Assembly (NCBI GenBank): GCA_028278245.1
Contig: JANQEQ010000008.1
Coordinates: 1-35,531, forward strand
Length of the DNA stretch: 35,531 nucleotides
DNA from: Phycisphaerales bacterium
Lineage (GTDB): Bacteria; Planctomycetota; Phycisphaerae; Phycisphaerales; SM1A02
Direction: 5' to 3'
Shown here: piece by piece, positions 24,735 to 33,846 of the stretch
How positions within the stretch are numbered: the first letter of the stretch is position 1
Layout: each line of letters opens with the position of its first letter
Notes under the pieces: generated by a model
Told to the model about the DNA's origin: nothing
What the model saw: only the letters and a program-made list of their open reading frames with translations
Database searches by the model: none
Program-made: the position numbers and the translations under genes

Positions 24735-27389
24735 TCACTCAGGGCATGGACCCCAAAGACCGAGGATCTCAAAGATGTCGTTAATGTCAACGAAGCAATC
24801 TTCATTAAGGTCGCCGAAGCAGTACGGTGGGCACGGATCGGGGCAGGCTCCCCACAGACCCAGAAGAGCGAAGATATCGTTGATATCGACCGTATTGTCG
24901 TCGTTCAGGTCACCCGGGCAATCATTGCCACCCTCACAGGGGAGATTTGTCTCGCCTGGAGTATCGGTGGAATCAGTAAACGGATCGAAGTTACCAATCG
25001 TCCAAGTATCGTCCGGCGTACAGCGGTAAATCTGCGCGGGGTGGTAGGTACCGTCGGGACCGACATCCTCGTAGCCGAGGGATAAACCGTATGCCCAATC
25101 CTGACCAGCTGGTGGTTGTTCGAGGATCAAACCGACCGCATCTACGATATCACCCCAGGGCAGGATATCGAGCGTGCCGTCATCATCAGTATCCAGATCA
25201 TCACCACTGGTTCCGTAGAAGTTGGTAACGAGCAAGTGCGTAACATTGTCATTATTCTCGAAATTGAGATTTGTGACGTAGTCAACTTCATACGACGGAC
25301 GGAGGGTGAAGGTGGATTCAGCAGCCAGGAAGAGTCCATCGGCGGGAATTACATAATCCGATAGGTCAACTATGGCTTCAATAGTGCCACTACCCCCGGC
25401 ACCATCGCCGATCACCACATACGTGATACCGAAGAGATCGGTGCCCGGATCACCCTTCAACTCGAAATACTCATCGTTATCCGTTCCGGGTTGATCGCGG
25501 CGAAGTTCGTTGATGACAAGATTATCCGGCGGGCTGACTTCGCAGACATCGGGAATACCGTTGCTGTTCTCATCATCCCAGACCACGCCATCTCCATCGG
25601 GATCGTCAGGATCGACATCGCAATCATCGGGAACACCGTTGCCGTTGCAGTCATCTTCACACTCGTCAGGAGTACCGTTCAGATTGCAATCGGGGCTGAC
25701 CATACCGTTACCGTCAGGATCGTCAGGATCGACATCGCAGTCATCGGGAACACCGTTGCCGTTGCAGTCTTCTTCGCATTCATCGGGAATGCCGTTGAGA
25801 TTGCAGTCATCACTAGTGCCATAAAGAATATCGCAATCATCGGGAATGCCGTTCTGATTGCAGTCCTCTTCGCATTCATCGGGAATGCCGTTGGGCTGGC
25901 AGTCTTGACTGGTGCCGGCATCGATATCGCATACATCACCGACGAGGTTTTCATTGCAGTCAGCCTGGTCGGGATTGTAGAGATAGCAGTTGTCAATGTC
26001 GTCCGGCCAACCGTCACCGTCACTATCGGGCGGGAGTGGAGAACAACCGCCGAAGCCCGTGCCATCTACATATGCACCCGGAGAGTACAGTGAGCCACCC
26101 GAGCCTGTCGCTTGAGAGTGAAGGACAAATGGTCCGGTCAGATCAGGATCACGAGTGAAAGACTGGTCCTGTCCGCCGAGCGGTTCATCGTAGATGACTT
26201 CGTCAATAACCGTAACCAGATCGGGCAGATAGAGGGTGACGCGATCACCTGAATTGTTCAAGCCGAGCATTCCGGAAGAGGCGGTCTGAACGAGCGCTCC
26301 ATGGAAGTAATTGGGGGGTGGGGTTCCTCCGCCGAACACGACAACGCTACATTCATTCTCAATGATCGATCCTTCAGGGAAGACATGACGGGAGCCAAAT
26401 CCATCCCAGATTTCCCAGCCGGTGACATCCAGGGGAGCGCCGGTGAAGTTGGTGATTTCAACGAATTCATCGTCCGATCCGTCGTAGTGGGTGTCCTGAT
26501 TGGCATCATTTCCACCCGGATCAGCTAACACTTCATTGATAACGATTTCCAGATTTTCGCACTCGTCAGGAATTCCATTTTGATTCTCGTCCAGGCTGTA
26601 ACCGCTGTCGATATCGCAAGGATCACCGATATCATTCTGATTGCAGTCTTCCTGATTTGGATTGTAGAGATAGCAGTTGTCGACATGGTCCGGCACGCCG
26701 TCTTCGTCGGCATCGTCCGGATTCACATCGCCGGGTGTATCCCATCCAACCACTATGTCAAATGGACCGATCGCCCATTCGTCAGTAGTTCCTAAACGAA
26801 AGATGTGGCCGGGAACGAAGGTGCCATCAGGACCTACGAGAATGGTGCCATAGTACCAGTCACTGTCCGGCGGATTTCCCGCATCTTCCACCAGGGCAAC
26901 CATGTCGTGAATGGTTGACCAGGGAGTAACGTCCAGCACACCGTCATCATCGGTGTCCAGGTCATCATCAATAGCGCCGGTGAAATCGCTGACGAGAACA
27001 TGAGTCTTATTATCGTAATGTTCGAAATTCAACTCATTGAGCTCACCGTCCAAGAGGAGGTCAACACCACCACTGGGAAGGGAGAACGTATCTTCCGCCA
27101 CGAGGAAGAAAAAGTCGGCGGGAATGACATGTCCTGATAAATCCACGACGCATTCCACGACGCCGCTGCCGCCTGTGAATGAATCTCCAATGACAATGTA
27201 AGTCATGCCTTCAAGAGATTCGCCTGCATTGCCAATCAGCTCGAAATATTCATCATAATCGTCAGCGGGCTGAGCAATACGGATCTCATTGATCTTGACA
27301 TCACCCAGAGCCATCGGTGATATCAATAGTGATGTGATGGCAGCAATACAAAAGCCATCTACCATCAGAGAACGTTTCCTTCGTCTCAT
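24735..27389 (-). CDS. Large exported calcium-binding protein: duplicated N/C modules, lamin-tail domain, thrombospondin-3 repeats, dockerin pair
   Basis: An 884-residue exported protein. The signal peptide (MRRRKRSLMVDGFCIAAITS and on to a cut near ALG-D30) is clear. Residues about 30-220 and 622-813 are two copies of one module. Shared motifs include DEYFEL, the YVVIGD or YIVIGD strand, VIPAD, LNFE..DN.TH, DDLDTDDDG and GPDGT. Residues about 280-440 form a lamin-tail domain (INEVLADPGG, FVEITNFTGAPLDVTGWEIW). Between these lie thrombospondin type 3 calcium repeats (DSDGDGWPDDIDNC, DCNQNGIPDDCD). The last 65 residues are two dockerin-like loops ending WGPCPE. I chose ATG 27389 for the GGAG 9 bases upstream. 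The architecture suggests a Ca-dependent cell-surface or secreted adhesin-like protein; the ligand is unknown. Confidence 0.85.
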   Translation of the reverse strand: MRRRKRSLMVDGFCIAAITSLLISPMALGDVKINEIRIAQPADDYDEYFELIGNAGESLEGMTYIVIGDSFTGGSGVVECVVDLSGHVIPADFFFLVAEDTFSLPSGGVDLLLDGELNELNFEHYDNKTHVLVSDFTGAIDDDLDTDDDGVLDVTPWSTIHDMVALVEDAGNPPDSDWYYGTILVGPDGTFVPGHIFRLGTTDEWAIGPFDIVVGWDTPGDVNPDDADEDGVPDHVDNCYLYNPNQEDCNQNDIGDPCDIDSGYSLDENQNGIPDECENLEIVINEVLADPGGNDANQDTHYDGSDDEFVEITNFTGAPLDVTGWEIWDGFGSRHVFPEGSIIENECSVVVFGGGTPPPNYFHGALVQTASSGMLGLNNSGDRVTLYLPDLVTVIDEVIYDEPLGGQDQSFTRDPDLTGPFVLHSQATGSGGSLYSPGAYVDGTGFGGCSPLPPDSDGDGWPDDIDNCYLYNPDQADCNENLVGDVCDIDAGTSQDCQPNGIPDECEEDCNQNGIPDDCDILYGTSDDCNLNGIPDECEEDCNGNGVPDDCDVDPDDPDGNGMVSPDCNLNGTPDECEDDCNGNGVPDDCDVDPDDPDGDGVVWDDENSNGIPDVCEVSPPDNLVINELRRDQPGTDNDEYFELKGDPGTDLFGITYVVIGDGAGGSGTIEAIVDLSDYVIPADGLFLAAESTFTLRPSYEVDYVTNLNFENNDNVTHLLVTNFYGTSGDDLDTDDDGTLDILPWGDIVDAVGLILEQPPAGQDWAYGLSLGYEDVGPDGTYHPAQIYRCTPDDTWTIGNFDPFTDSTDTPGETNLPCEGGNDCPGDLNDDNTVDINDIFALLGLWGACPDPCPPYCFGDLNEDCFVDINDIFEILGLWGPCPE
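25601..25834 (-). repeat. Two 117-bp tandem coding repeats
   Basis: The thrombospondin type 3 region contains two consecutive 117-bp (39-residue) units. The marker sequence GATCGTCAGGATCGACATCG occurs at 25601 and again at 25718. At protein level each unit reads DCNLNG(I/T)PDECE, then DCNGNGVPDDCDVD and PDDPDG. The near-identity at DNA level indicates recent unequal duplication. Confidence 0.8.
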
Positions 27390-27746
27390 TTCTGCATACT
27401 CCTTGGTTTGTACATCAATGTCGGGTTTGATTCGGTTGTGAAATCCAATCACCACCGATCGCCATCCCGGCTATTTCCGGATATCGTCAAAACGATTTGC
27501 CTCGTGAAAACACCTTTCTCACGCACTATTAGGGTAAGGGGTTCAGCGCGATATGAAAAGACCAAACCCCCAGATTCACGATATTCTCACATACTGAACG
27601 GCCCTGCAGGACCCTATAAGTCATCCTCCCTGATCCCCATTTTGAAACCCGGCACAACATGCCCTACGTGGCTTCAAAATCATGCAGATAAGCCCCCTGA
27701 AAAACAGGGTTTCCTGAATCTATGGGTGAATATGTGAAAACCTGGG
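27390..27746. other. 357-base intergenic region
   Basis: No gene is supported. The 27408-27737 plus-strand frame has no motifs or ribosome binding site. The region should hold the minus-strand promoter of the lamin-tail gene. Near 27695-27709 a 5-bp hairpin (CCCTG/CAGGG with an all-A loop) is followed by TTT on the plus strand, too weak to call a terminator for the lipoprotein gene on the minus strand. Confidence 0.4.
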
Positions 27747-28601
27747 CTATTTCATCGGTTCGTCATAATCATCTACAGTTTCCGTAGTCATCTCACCAAC
27801 TGCGGTTGTTGCCGCATCCACTGGAACGGTGATTTCCGGCATGGGAACCAGGAACATCTCAACTCGACGATTCTCTCGAGTTCCTCCCGCTTGATTGGCT
27901 ACCAGAGGACGATACTCACCATAACCAGCCACCTGGATACGTACCGGATCCACCCCCGCAGAGACCAATGCATTCTGAACCGAAATGGCTCGATGGACGG
28001 ATAGGTGTGTGTTCGTAGGGTGCTGCGCTCGGGAGTAGCGAATGGGTACATTGTCAGTGTGGCCGACAATGCGCACTTCAAGACCTGATGCATCAGATGA
28101 ACCGAGAACCCCGGCAACGGCTCGAATCGTATCGGCTGCCTCAGATTTCAGGGTGTCCTTGCCTGAATCGAATGTGAGATCGCTGGCAAAACGCAGCATC
28201 CCCAGACGAGCATCAAATGTGAGAATGTCCGGGTATGTCGCTGACAGGCGAGCAAGATCTTCCTGTACCTGCTGAGGCAAAGGACCAATTTGCAATTGAC
28301 TTACACGTTGCAACAACTCGTTGTAGTCGCGGTTCAATTGATCCAGATCGCCGTGAAGTTGTCCCTGGCCCTGCTGCATGTTCCCCAGTTCAGCGCGGGT
28401 TCGGGAAAGCTCGTTCAGCGCGGATTGCAGGTTGGCATCTGATGCATCACGCTCGCTTTCCAGGCGCACGACCTGTTCTTCCAGAGTGCGGTTGGCCAGC
28501 ACGAGATCGTCGTAACGTGTTTGAGAAACACTACATCCGGCAGAAATCAGCGGAATGCTCGCCAGGAGAAAACTGATTGAAATACGAGTTATTCCTCGCA
28601 T
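27747..28601 (-). CDS. OmpA-family lipoprotein with coiled coil
   Basis: A 284-residue envelope protein. The N-terminal signal ends in ISAGC, a slightly unusual lipobox, so it is probably lipid-anchored. Residues about 30-100 form a heptad-rich coiled coil (LEEQVVRLESERDASDANLQ). Residues about 135-262 form an OmpA/Pal peptidoglycan-binding domain: LRFASDLTFDSGKDTL, IVGHTDNVPI, LSVHRAISVQNALV and NRRVEMFL. It should tether the outer membrane to peptidoglycan or act as a stator-like envelope linker. A short acidic tail follows. AAGGAAGG stands about 8 bases before the ATG. Confidence 0.9.
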   Translation of the reverse strand: MRGITRISISFLLASIPLISAGCSVSQTRYDDLVLANRTLEEQVVRLESERDASDANLQSALNELSRTRAELGNMQQGQGQLHGDLDQLNRDYNELLQRVSQLQIGPLPQQVQEDLARLSATYPDILTFDARLGMLRFASDLTFDSGKDTLKSEAADTIRAVAGVLGSSDASGLEVRIVGHTDNVPIRYSRAQHPTNTHLSVHRAISVQNALVSAGVDPVRIQVAGYGEYRPLVANQAGGTRENRRVEMFLVPMPEITVPVDAATTAVGEMTTETVDDYDEPMK

Positions 28602-28764
28602 AGGTTAATCCTTCCTTCAATGAGGGAAATACTGCATAGAACGGCCATAGTGTACCTGCCTCGCCGAAAGACGCTACCGGTTGGCAGGTTTCTATGGGCA
28701 ATCATGTGGATAATGACCCGAATCGCTCCGGGTAATGTACTATCGTCTGAGCGATTGCAGAATC

Positions 28765-30015
28765 ATGAAGAGTGAAAAAACCATCATCAGAGCTGCGGGT
28801 ATCATCGACGCCGAGTCAGTCCAAGCCAGGCCGGGGGCGATTCTGGTTGAAGGCAACCGCATTCTTGCCTCGGGTAATCCCAGCGAAATCGGCTCGGTCG
28901 AGGACTGCAAAATCATCGACCTGCCCGATTCCCTCCTCATCCCCGCAATGGTGAATGCGCACAGCCATCTGGATCTCTCCCATCTGGGGATCCGGGAGTT
29001 TCCCGGCACATTCCGCCAGTGGATTGATGAGATCAGGGCAAACCGGGTCGTCAGTCGGAATGAGATCGCTGAATCGACATCAAAGGGGCTGCAACTGTCC
29101 CGTGCGGGAGGGACGGCAATCATCGGAGATATCTCCGGCTCAGGTTCCACGGTCCCCCTTGAAACTCAACGGGATATGGATTTCGCCGGTGTGAGTTACC
29201 TGGAAGTTTTCGGTATCGGTGCTCGCCAGACTGATGCTGTGGATCGATTGCACCGCGCAGTGATTAATGATGAGGGTGATCAATCCGGCGTACGTCTGGG
29301 GCTGCAGCCACACGCGCCCTATTCCTGCGGTGAAGCGGTCTATCACGCAGCCGCAACCCTGGGCCGACCGCTTGCCACTCACTTGGCCGAGACACTGGAG
29401 GAAATCGAGTACATTGCCCACGGTCGCGGACCACTGGCCGATCTGCAACGCGAATTGGGAGCATCACCCGACGATATCGTCGCCCACGGTCAACATCCGG
29501 TCGATTGGCTCTCTCAAACATTATCCACTAACGCCATGATGGTGGTACATCTGAATTATGTTGAGCCCCGACATCTCGATTGGCTTACCTGTTGGGAAAC
29601 CACCGTCGTATATTGCCCGCGCGCCAGTGCATACTTTGGTCACCCCCTTGAGGATTTTCCACCGCATCCATATCAAAACATGATACATCTGGGCATCAAT
29701 GTCGCATTGGGAACCGACAGTCTGATCTGTCTGGATACACCAGATCGTATCAGTGTGCTTGATGAAATGCGTTTCCTCTATCAGCGTGACAATGCCGATC
29801 CGCGCACACTTCTGCGCATGGCGACAACCGCTGGCGCACGCGCATTGAACTTCAATCCCCAACTGGTCAACCTCGCACCCGGACCCACCTCCGGCATTCT
29901 CGCATTGAATATTGAATCCGAAAACCCGGAAGATCTGCTGACTCAAACTCTCAAGCACAACGATCCACCCCGCTGGGTGTGGGGACCGTTGTCAGCCAAG
30001 GAAATGTGCGATTGA
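28765..30015 (+). CDS. Amidohydrolase, aminofutalosine/SAH deaminase-like
   Basis: A 416-residue metal-dependent deaminase of the amidohydrolase superfamily. Metal ligands are all present: VNAHSHLDLS (HxH), LQPHAPYSCG, THLAETLEEIE and ALGTDSLIC (Asp). CPRASAYFGH is the usual motif of the TrzN/SAH deaminase-like subgroup. In bacteria that make menaquinone by the futalosine route this subgroup includes aminodeoxyfutalosine deaminase, a reasonable but unproven guess here; SAH or methylthioadenosine deaminase are alternatives. I chose ATG 28765 because the family begins there; ATG 28735 in the same frame is possible. Neither has a clear ribosome binding site. It is divergent from the OmpA gene. 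Confidence 0.8.
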   Translation: MKSEKTIIRAAGIIDAESVQARPGAILVEGNRILASGNPSEIGSVEDCKIIDLPDSLLIPAMVNAHSHLDLSHLGIREFPGTFRQWIDEIRANRVVSRNEIAESTSKGLQLSRAGGTAIIGDISGSGSTVPLETQRDMDFAGVSYLEVFGIGARQTDAVDRLHRAVINDEGDQSGVRLGLQPHAPYSCGEAVYHAAATLGRPLATHLAETLEEIEYIAHGRGPLADLQRELGASPDDIVAHGQHPVDWLSQTLSTNAMMVVHLNYVEPRHLDWLTCWETTVVYCPRASAYFGHPLEDFPPHPYQNMIHLGINVALGTDSLICLDTPDRISVLDEMRFLYQRDNADPRTLLRMATTAGARALNFNPQLVNLAPGPTSGILALNIESENPEDLLTQTLKHNDPPRWVWGPLSAKEMCD

Positions 30016-30123
30016 CTTGTCGTTTCAATTATATCTTCATAAAAGGAACTGACGCTTACCAACTACGGCGACAATTGAGGTATTAGATGTGGGAGGGCAT
30101 ATATTTGATCCAAATTCTGAGTT

Positions 30124-31017
30124 ATGAAATCAATAATAGTACACATTGGATATACGAAGGCTGCCAGTAGTACACTGCAAGCTTTCTTCAGCGCATGTGC
30201 GGATGTGCATCATGTTGATCGTGGGATTGCCTTCAAACACTTAACATCACCAAATGCATTGACCTGGGATGGATCCTCGGCTGCTGCATTCTTTGCCGAG
30301 CAAGCTCGTGTAGCCGAAGCATCGGGATCCTGCATGGTGGTATCTCACGAGAGATTGTCAGGTAATCCTCATTCCGGCCACTACGATGACACTTTAATTG
30401 CCCAGCGTATTGCCAGGATTCTGCCTGATGCACAGATCCTCATTTGCGTGCGTGAACAGTTGGCTCTCATCGCTTCAGTTTACAAGCAATATTTACGAAT
30501 CGGCGGCACAAAGACGTTTCAACAATACGTATTACCGACGCAGGACTATCGTGTTCCTGGATTTGATCACACAAAGTACGAATACCATCACCTGGTGGAA
30601 TATTACTGGCAGCTCTTTGGACCTGATCGAGTTCATGTCTGCTTTGTTGAGGATTTGCGGGAAGATCCGCTTTCATTTTTCAATGAAGTCGCGAATTTGC
30701 TTGGTACGAATCTGCCGGAGCATTATGAACTCAACAAAGTTCATAATCCTGCGGAGCCGGATGAGAGTCTCGCAAAATTAAGATGGACAAACTTCTTCAG
30801 GACAGATCCAACATCGATACGTGATCCTCATTTTGTCCAGAATCAACCCACCTGCGAGACATGCCCGCATTTTTCATCGTTGCAGTCAACGGAAAATCCC
30901 CGCCCTGAGGATGAATCGAGGAGAATATTCTCAGGGTATTTCATCGGAAGTAATAAACTGCTCGCCTCCATGCTCAATGTGGATCTGGCAGCAAAGGGTT
31001 ATGATGTTTTGCCCTGA
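30124..31017 (+). CDS. Sulfotransferase-like P-loop protein
   Basis: A 297-residue protein whose N-terminus HIGYTKAASSTLQAFF fits the PAPS 5'-phosphosulfate loop. A second motif, ICVREQLALIASVYKQYLR, matches the 3'-phosphate-binding strand and helix with Arg and Ser. VCFVEDLREDPLSFFNEV is also typical of bacterial sulfotransferases. It shares no close identity with the sulfotransferase at 4572-5438. The C-terminal 80 residues include a CETC pair. No adjacent gene reveals the acceptor. Confidence 0.72.
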   Translation: MKSIIVHIGYTKAASSTLQAFFSACADVHHVDRGIAFKHLTSPNALTWDGSSAAAFFAEQARVAEASGSCMVVSHERLSGNPHSGHYDDTLIAQRIARILPDAQILICVREQLALIASVYKQYLRIGGTKTFQQYVLPTQDYRVPGFDHTKYEYHHLVEYYWQLFGPDRVHVCFVEDLREDPLSFFNEVANLLGTNLPEHYELNKVHNPAEPDESLAKLRWTNFFRTDPTSIRDPHFVQNQPTCETCPHFSSLQSTENPRPEDESRRIFSGYFIGSNKLLASMLNVDLAAKGYDVLP

Positions 31018-31091
31018 GGGGGTATGGTATTTACTCCGATGAGAGAGTACATAGGATAGTTACTATTCGGGTGCTGCGGGTAGTGCTGAGT

Positions 31092-31967
31092 CTACGAAGC
31101 GATACCTGTGCTATTTGATTGTGCACTTCGTTTCCACCCACATTCCGGGCAACCGGATTCAACACTTTCACGCAAGTCATAATCACATTGTGGACAACAG
31201 TTGAGTTTCGTAAATCGCTTCAGTTTCTTACCGATACGGAACATAACCCCAAGGATCCACAACAACCACAGAGTCATGGGAATTCTGGTGAACAAAAACG
31301 ATAGTGTGCTGTAGTGTCTGCCATAGAGAGCGATATTTCCACTCAGCAATTCCCAATACCACCAGGCAACTGATGCACCATATAAAATTAATCCGATACC
31401 AAGTAACTCACAACGATGATTCTTACTGATTAAGTTATTGCTGAAATAATTATTGATCGATCCCGCTAGATAAAAGACTGCGGGAAGCAAGACAAAATAT
31501 GCAAGAGATATGCCTAATGCAAGAATCAGGGAAATATCTCTGATAGATGGCATTACACTGTTGTATAAATCATGCCATACAATAATTGAATATATCGACA
31601 TCCAGGGTGTCCACAGGCACATAGCAGAAAAGTAAATGATAAGAGAAATAACAAGGAAACGATTGACCGGCCAATCTCTTGCTCTCTGAATGCAAAGTAT
31701 GCCGATGAGCGCTAGCGGAGCGATTAACCACTTAACTGGTTGAAGAGCAATATGACTCCATATCCAATAATCGGGATTGATCTTGAGAATAATTTTGATA
31801 ATAAAGTCTGAAATGAAAAAAAGTAAATAGTAGCCAAATAGTGTTATCAGTGCCCAGCGCAGGAGATTAAGCCCCCTGGCCACTCCTTTCGCCGTTGTAC
31901 GCAACTCATTAAAGTCTGCACTTGGTTCTGCCGCAACATCTTCATACTGTTCAGCTATCTCACTCAC
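31092..31967 (-). CDS. Polytopic membrane protein with C-terminal zinc ribbon (paralogue B)
   Basis: A 291-residue membrane protein. A short acidic N-terminal region (about 1-35) leads to the segment ELRTTAKGVARGLNLLRWAL, then about six hydrophobic helices. A cytoplasmic end follows with the zinc knuckles CPQCDYDLRESVESGCPECGW. It is a clear paralogue of the gene at 31964-32854: the same N-terminal segment, helix layout and zinc ribbon. I chose GTG 31967, which has GGGAGG about 5 bases upstream and overlaps the stop of the upstream gene in a GTGA. That indicates translational coupling. The longer frame to 32003 lacks support. The function is unknown. Confidence 0.75.
   Translation of the reverse strand: MSEIAEQYEDVAAEPSADFNELRTTAKGVARGLNLLRWALITLFGYYLLFFISDFIIKIILKINPDYWIWSHIALQPVKWLIAPLALIGILCIQRARDWPVNRFLVISLIIYFSAMCLWTPWMSIYSIIVWHDLYNSVMPSIRDISLILALGISLAYFVLLPAVFYLAGSINNYFSNNLISKNHRCELLGIGLILYGASVAWWYWELLSGNIALYGRHYSTLSFLFTRIPMTLWLLWILGVMFRIGKKLKRFTKLNCCPQCDYDLRESVESGCPECGWKRSAQSNSTGIAS
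31851..31878. repeat. 28-bp exact repeat shared by the two zinc-ribbon paralogue genes (copy 1)
   Basis: The bases at 31851-31878 are repeated exactly at 32738-32765, 887 bp away. Both encode the conserved GLNLLRWA region before the first membrane helix. This confirms that the adjacent genes arose by tandem duplication, with the ends conserved and the middle diverged. Confidence 0.85.
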
Positions 31968-32854
31968 ACTTTCACCTCCCGCATCCATCCACACTCCGGG
32001 CAACCAGCCTCGACATGCACACGCAGGTCGTAGTCACAGTTCGGGCAGTGGTTGAGATTCGCAAATCGTTTCAGTTTCATTCCGATGCGGAACATCACCA
32101 CCAGTAGCCAGATGAGCCAGAGGAAGCCGGGAATTCCCGTTAACAGCAATTGAAATCCCCCGATGATATACTCATACATGTAATCATCAGCACCCATGTC
32201 ATGCAAAAACATCGGTAGATCACAGAAAAACCAGACAACCCACCAGATTATCTCCACACAATATAGCAACACACCTGCACGCAGTAGCCAGCGCCTGTGA
32301 TTCCTGCTGATTAGACTATTCCCGAAATAGTCATCAACCACACCGGCTAGATTATAACCGGCAAAGAGCATAACAAAGTATACGAGAGACAGAAGCATAC
32401 CGATGATGGGTGTAATTACATCGATGATCGACATCAAACTGCCATCGTAAAAAAACCACGTGACAGCAGAGTACACTGACATCAAGGGTGTCCAGACACA
32501 CTGCGCTGCGAAGTAAATTATCAGGACAATGACAAGTAGGCGGTGTACTGTCCAGTCTCTTATCCGTATGATGCGCACGATACCCGAAAGAGCAAGTGGA
32601 GCGATTATCCAGTAAGATACTTCTAATGCAAGTAAGCTCCAAGGCAAAATGCTTCTAATATAACCATAACTGAAAAAAGCCCCGATTAGCATTTTCCCTG
32701 TAAAAATCAATAACCCACTTGCGAAGACCATTATCATTGCCCAGCGCAGGAGATTAAGCCCCCTGACCATTTCTTTTGCCGTGGTGCGCAACTCGTCAAA
32801 GTCTTCGCTTGATTCTTCCGCGATTGCTCTACACTCTTCCACAGCTTCACTCAC
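31964..32854 (-). CDS. Polytopic membrane protein with C-terminal zinc ribbon (paralogue A)
   Basis: A 296-residue membrane protein starting with GTG 32854 (GAGGAA about 5 bases upstream). Like its neighbour it has an acidic N-terminus, ELRTTAKEMVRGLNLLRWAM, about six membrane helices and a zinc ribbon CPNCDYDLRVHVEAGCPECGW. The CPxCxYDLR...CPECGW form is widespread in planctomycete membrane proteins, but no activity is established that I know of. It is the first gene of a coupled two-gene unit with its paralogue. Confidence 0.78.
   Translation of the reverse strand: MSEAVEECRAIAEESSEDFDELRTTAKEMVRGLNLLRWAMIMVFASGLLIFTGKMLIGAFFSYGYIRSILPWSLLALEVSYWIIAPLALSGIVRIIRIRDWTVHRLLVIVLIIYFAAQCVWTPLMSVYSAVTWFFYDGSLMSIIDVITPIIGMLLSLVYFVMLFAGYNLAGVVDDYFGNSLISRNHRRWLLRAGVLLYCVEIIWWVVWFFCDLPMFLHDMGADDYMYEYIIGGFQLLLTGIPGFLWLIWLLVVMFRIGMKLKRFANLNHCPNCDYDLRVHVEAGCPECGWMREVKV
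32738..32765. repeat. 28-bp exact repeat shared by the two zinc-ribbon paralogue genes (copy 2)
   Basis: Partner of the repeat at 31851-31878, in the same relative position within the upstream paralogue. Homologous recombination between the copies could delete or fuse the genes. Confidence 0.85.
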
Positions 32855-32884
32855 TGTACTTCCTCACACTAGCCTTTTATTTGC

Positions 32885-33721
32885 TTACCTCGTAGATTGT
32901 TTACTTTTCTGAATCATGACCACGATGGCCACAATGCCCCCTCCAATGAACAAGATGGCAAGAAAAAACTTGGCAACCAAGTCGGCCAGCATCTCCGGAT
33001 TCCTGAACGGATCAGGTTTGATCGTGGCGAGCTGCGGATTGTACGCTTTGTCAGCGTTGTACGAAAACGATTCGTAAATTGATTGCCTGATCGTTGTATG
33101 CTGATCCCATTCAGATTTGAGAGCGTAGAACATGACCTGTACCATGGATTCACGGCCAAAATAACCCACGGTGAGACTGCGTAGATCACCTATACCTTCG
33201 ACGGTCATTTCCATAGTAACGAAGAGACGACGATTCGATACGTCAAGTTGGGGTTGGTTGATTGACAGTTGATCACTGGTTTCAATCGCCCCCTGCTTGA
33301 GGTTGCTTTCCGACACCTGGTGAATATCCACACCCGTTATGGCCGCAGCAATTTCCGCAAACTCACTTTCATTGATCTGTCGATTGATCCCGAAATCCTT
33401 GTACGGCATGGTGTAAAAGAGTACATACGGATATTCAAGCCAGTACTCATGTGTAGCAGGTTGAAATCCAACCATCGTGGTGAAGGCAACATGAGAACTA
33501 TCACTAAAAACTGAATCAGAAGCTTCACGAAGTACATGCTGGGGGATTTCGACCCAGTCTGATGGCGTTTCAATTGTGTAGCCGAACTCCGGGTTGTGAT
33601 AGGGAATGGTTCCGTTTGTTGGTTCATCTGCGAATGCAATGAAAGAAATACAACAACAAATCAGCAGCAGGGAAATGATTCTCCGCTTCAATACTGGACG
33701 AGGGTTGGGGCGCTTTCCCAT
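32885..33721 (-). CDS. Exported protein with C-terminal membrane anchor, unknown function
   Basis: A 278-residue protein. A signal peptide (basic start, then ISLLLICCCISFIAFA, cut before DEP) precedes an extracytoplasmic domain beginning YHNPEFGYTIETPSDW. That opening is typical of beta-rich domains found in lipoproteins and PsbP-like proteins. A C-terminal helix (FFLAILFIGGGIVAIVVMI) with a basic tail anchors it in the membrane. The start ATG 33721 is supported by the promoter directly upstream. The paralogue pair begins 30 bases beyond its stop on the same strand, so all three may form one transcript. No catalytic motif is seen. Confidence 0.7.
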   Translation of the reverse strand: MGKRPNPRPVLKRRIISLLLICCCISFIAFADEPTNGTIPYHNPEFGYTIETPSDWVEIPQHVLREASDSVFSDSSHVAFTTMVGFQPATHEYWLEYPYVLFYTMPYKDFGINRQINESEFAEIAAAITGVDIHQVSESNLKQGAIETSDQLSINQPQLDVSNRRLFVTMEMTVEGIGDLRSLTVGYFGRESMVQVMFYALKSEWDQHTTIRQSIYESFSYNADKAYNPQLATIKPDPFRNPEMLADLVAKFFLAILFIGGGIVAIVVMIQKSKQSTR

Positions 33722-33730
33722 CACACAATC

Positions 33731-33739
33731 ATTATACCA
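33731..33739 (-). promoter_or_regulatory. Extended -10 promoter giving a near-leaderless message
   Basis: On the minus strand TGG then TATAAT (33739-33731) forms an extended -10. The predicted transcription start falls about 3-4 bases before the ATG at 33721, and that ATG has no Shine-Dalgarno. A leaderless or nearly leaderless transcript is implied. Confidence 0.5.
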
Positions 33740-33846
33740 CACAACGACGGTATACCATTACAATTGAGTAGATAATTCAGTAATACTTATACAGCAATTC
33801 AATTCGTTAGCAGCAAGATTACTGACAACCAAGATTGAGTAACAGC

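Noticed and set aside
25491-26093. 200-codon plus-strand frame with repetitive Ile/Val-rich translation
   Set aside because: It is the reverse complement of the thrombospondin-3 repeats, and the repetitiveness comes from those repeats.
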